From positions 1 through 5,776 of the forward strand of contig JAGWNV010000177.1 in the NCBI GenBank assembly GCA_028872975.1: a DNA stretch of 5,776 nt, written 5' to 3'. Below the pieces are notes generated by a model. That model saw only the letters and a list, made by a program, of their open reading frames with translations, had not been told where the DNA came from and ran no database searches. The translations under genes and the position numbers were made by a program. Numbering within the stretch: the first letter of the stretch is position 1; every line of letters begins with the position of its first letter. This document shows, in pieces, positions 5,694-5,776 of the stretch. The DNA comes from Acidobacteriota bacterium. Lineage in GTDB: Bacteria; Actinomycetota; Acidimicrobiia; Acidimicrobiales; UBA8190.

Positions 5694-5776
5694 TCAGGGG
5701 AGGGTGAGGACCTCGGGGCCGTCGTCGGTGACGGCGATGGTGTGCTCGAAATGGGCCGACAGGCTGCCGTCGGCGG
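5694..5776 (-). CDS. map: Type I methionine aminopeptidase, C-terminal end (cut by window edge)
   Basis: Map removes the initiator methionine from nascent proteins using a dinuclear metal centre. Only the last 26 codons are visible, reading ADGSLSAHFEHTIAVTDDGP and then EVLTLP before TGA. The motif S-A-x-(F/Y)-E-H-T-(I/V)-x-V-T is the conserved end of type I methionine aminopeptidases. Its Glu (residue 10 of the fragment) corresponds to the E. coli metal ligand Glu235. The position immediately upstream of infA, at the end of a secY-adk-map type cluster, is typical of actinobacteria and many other bacteria. The rest of the gene lies outside the window. Confidence 0.93.
   Translation of the reverse strand, partial: ADGSLSAHFEHTIAVTDDGPEVLTLP

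Overview
This window is an ordinary, complete-looking stretch of a bacterial ribosomal-protein and RNA polymerase alpha locus. Every gene lies on the minus strand, so transcription runs from right to left. The DNA is very GC-rich, with third codon positions almost always G or C, GTG/TTG starts and an Actinomycetota-type gene order (map-infA-rpmJ-rpsM-rpsK-rpsD-rpoA-rplQ-truA, then rplM-rpsI-glmM). I infer a high-GC actinobacterium, possibly from a deep branch such as Acidimicrobiia. Its S4 carries a zinc-type four-cysteine N-terminus that, as I recall them, Streptomyces and Mycobacterium S4 lack. The lineage is an inference, not something the sequence proves.

Layout in transcription order: the 3' end of map (methionine aminopeptidase, 5694-5776, cut by the window); a 217-nt gap holding a terminator-like hairpin, a putative promoter and a leader of about 160 nt; infA (5252-5476, apparently starting at CTG); rpmJ (5110-5223, only 37 codons); rpsM (4700-5080); rpsK (4296-4700, sharing one base with rpsM); rpsD (3620-4264); rpoA (2649-3587); rplQ (2252-2605); truA (1395-2255, TTG start overlapping the rplQ stop by 4 nt); a 150-nt gap with a second hairpin, a second putative promoter and a leader of about 100 nt; rplM (792-1244); rpsI (336-755); and the 5' part of glmM (1-327, cut by the window). 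Gaps inside the two gene groups are only 8-43 nt and hold little besides ribosome binding sites.

Together the genes supply translation initiation (IF1, N-terminal Met removal), small-subunit assembly (S13, S11, S4, S9), large-subunit assembly (L36, L17, L13), the RNA polymerase alpha subunit, tRNA pseudouridylation and the first committed sugar isomerisation for cell-wall precursors. This is the usual growth-rate-linked housekeeping set.

I found no mobile element, CRISPR array, tRNA, rRNA or unknown gene system. The points worth a second look are small: a probable CTG start codon for infA behind a very strong Shine-Dalgarno; two intergenic regions built alike (hairpin with an embedded -35, 18-nt spacer, TATSCT -10, similar initiation region); the four-cysteine S4; and tight stop/start coupling at rpsM-rpsK, rplQ-truA and rpsI-glmM.
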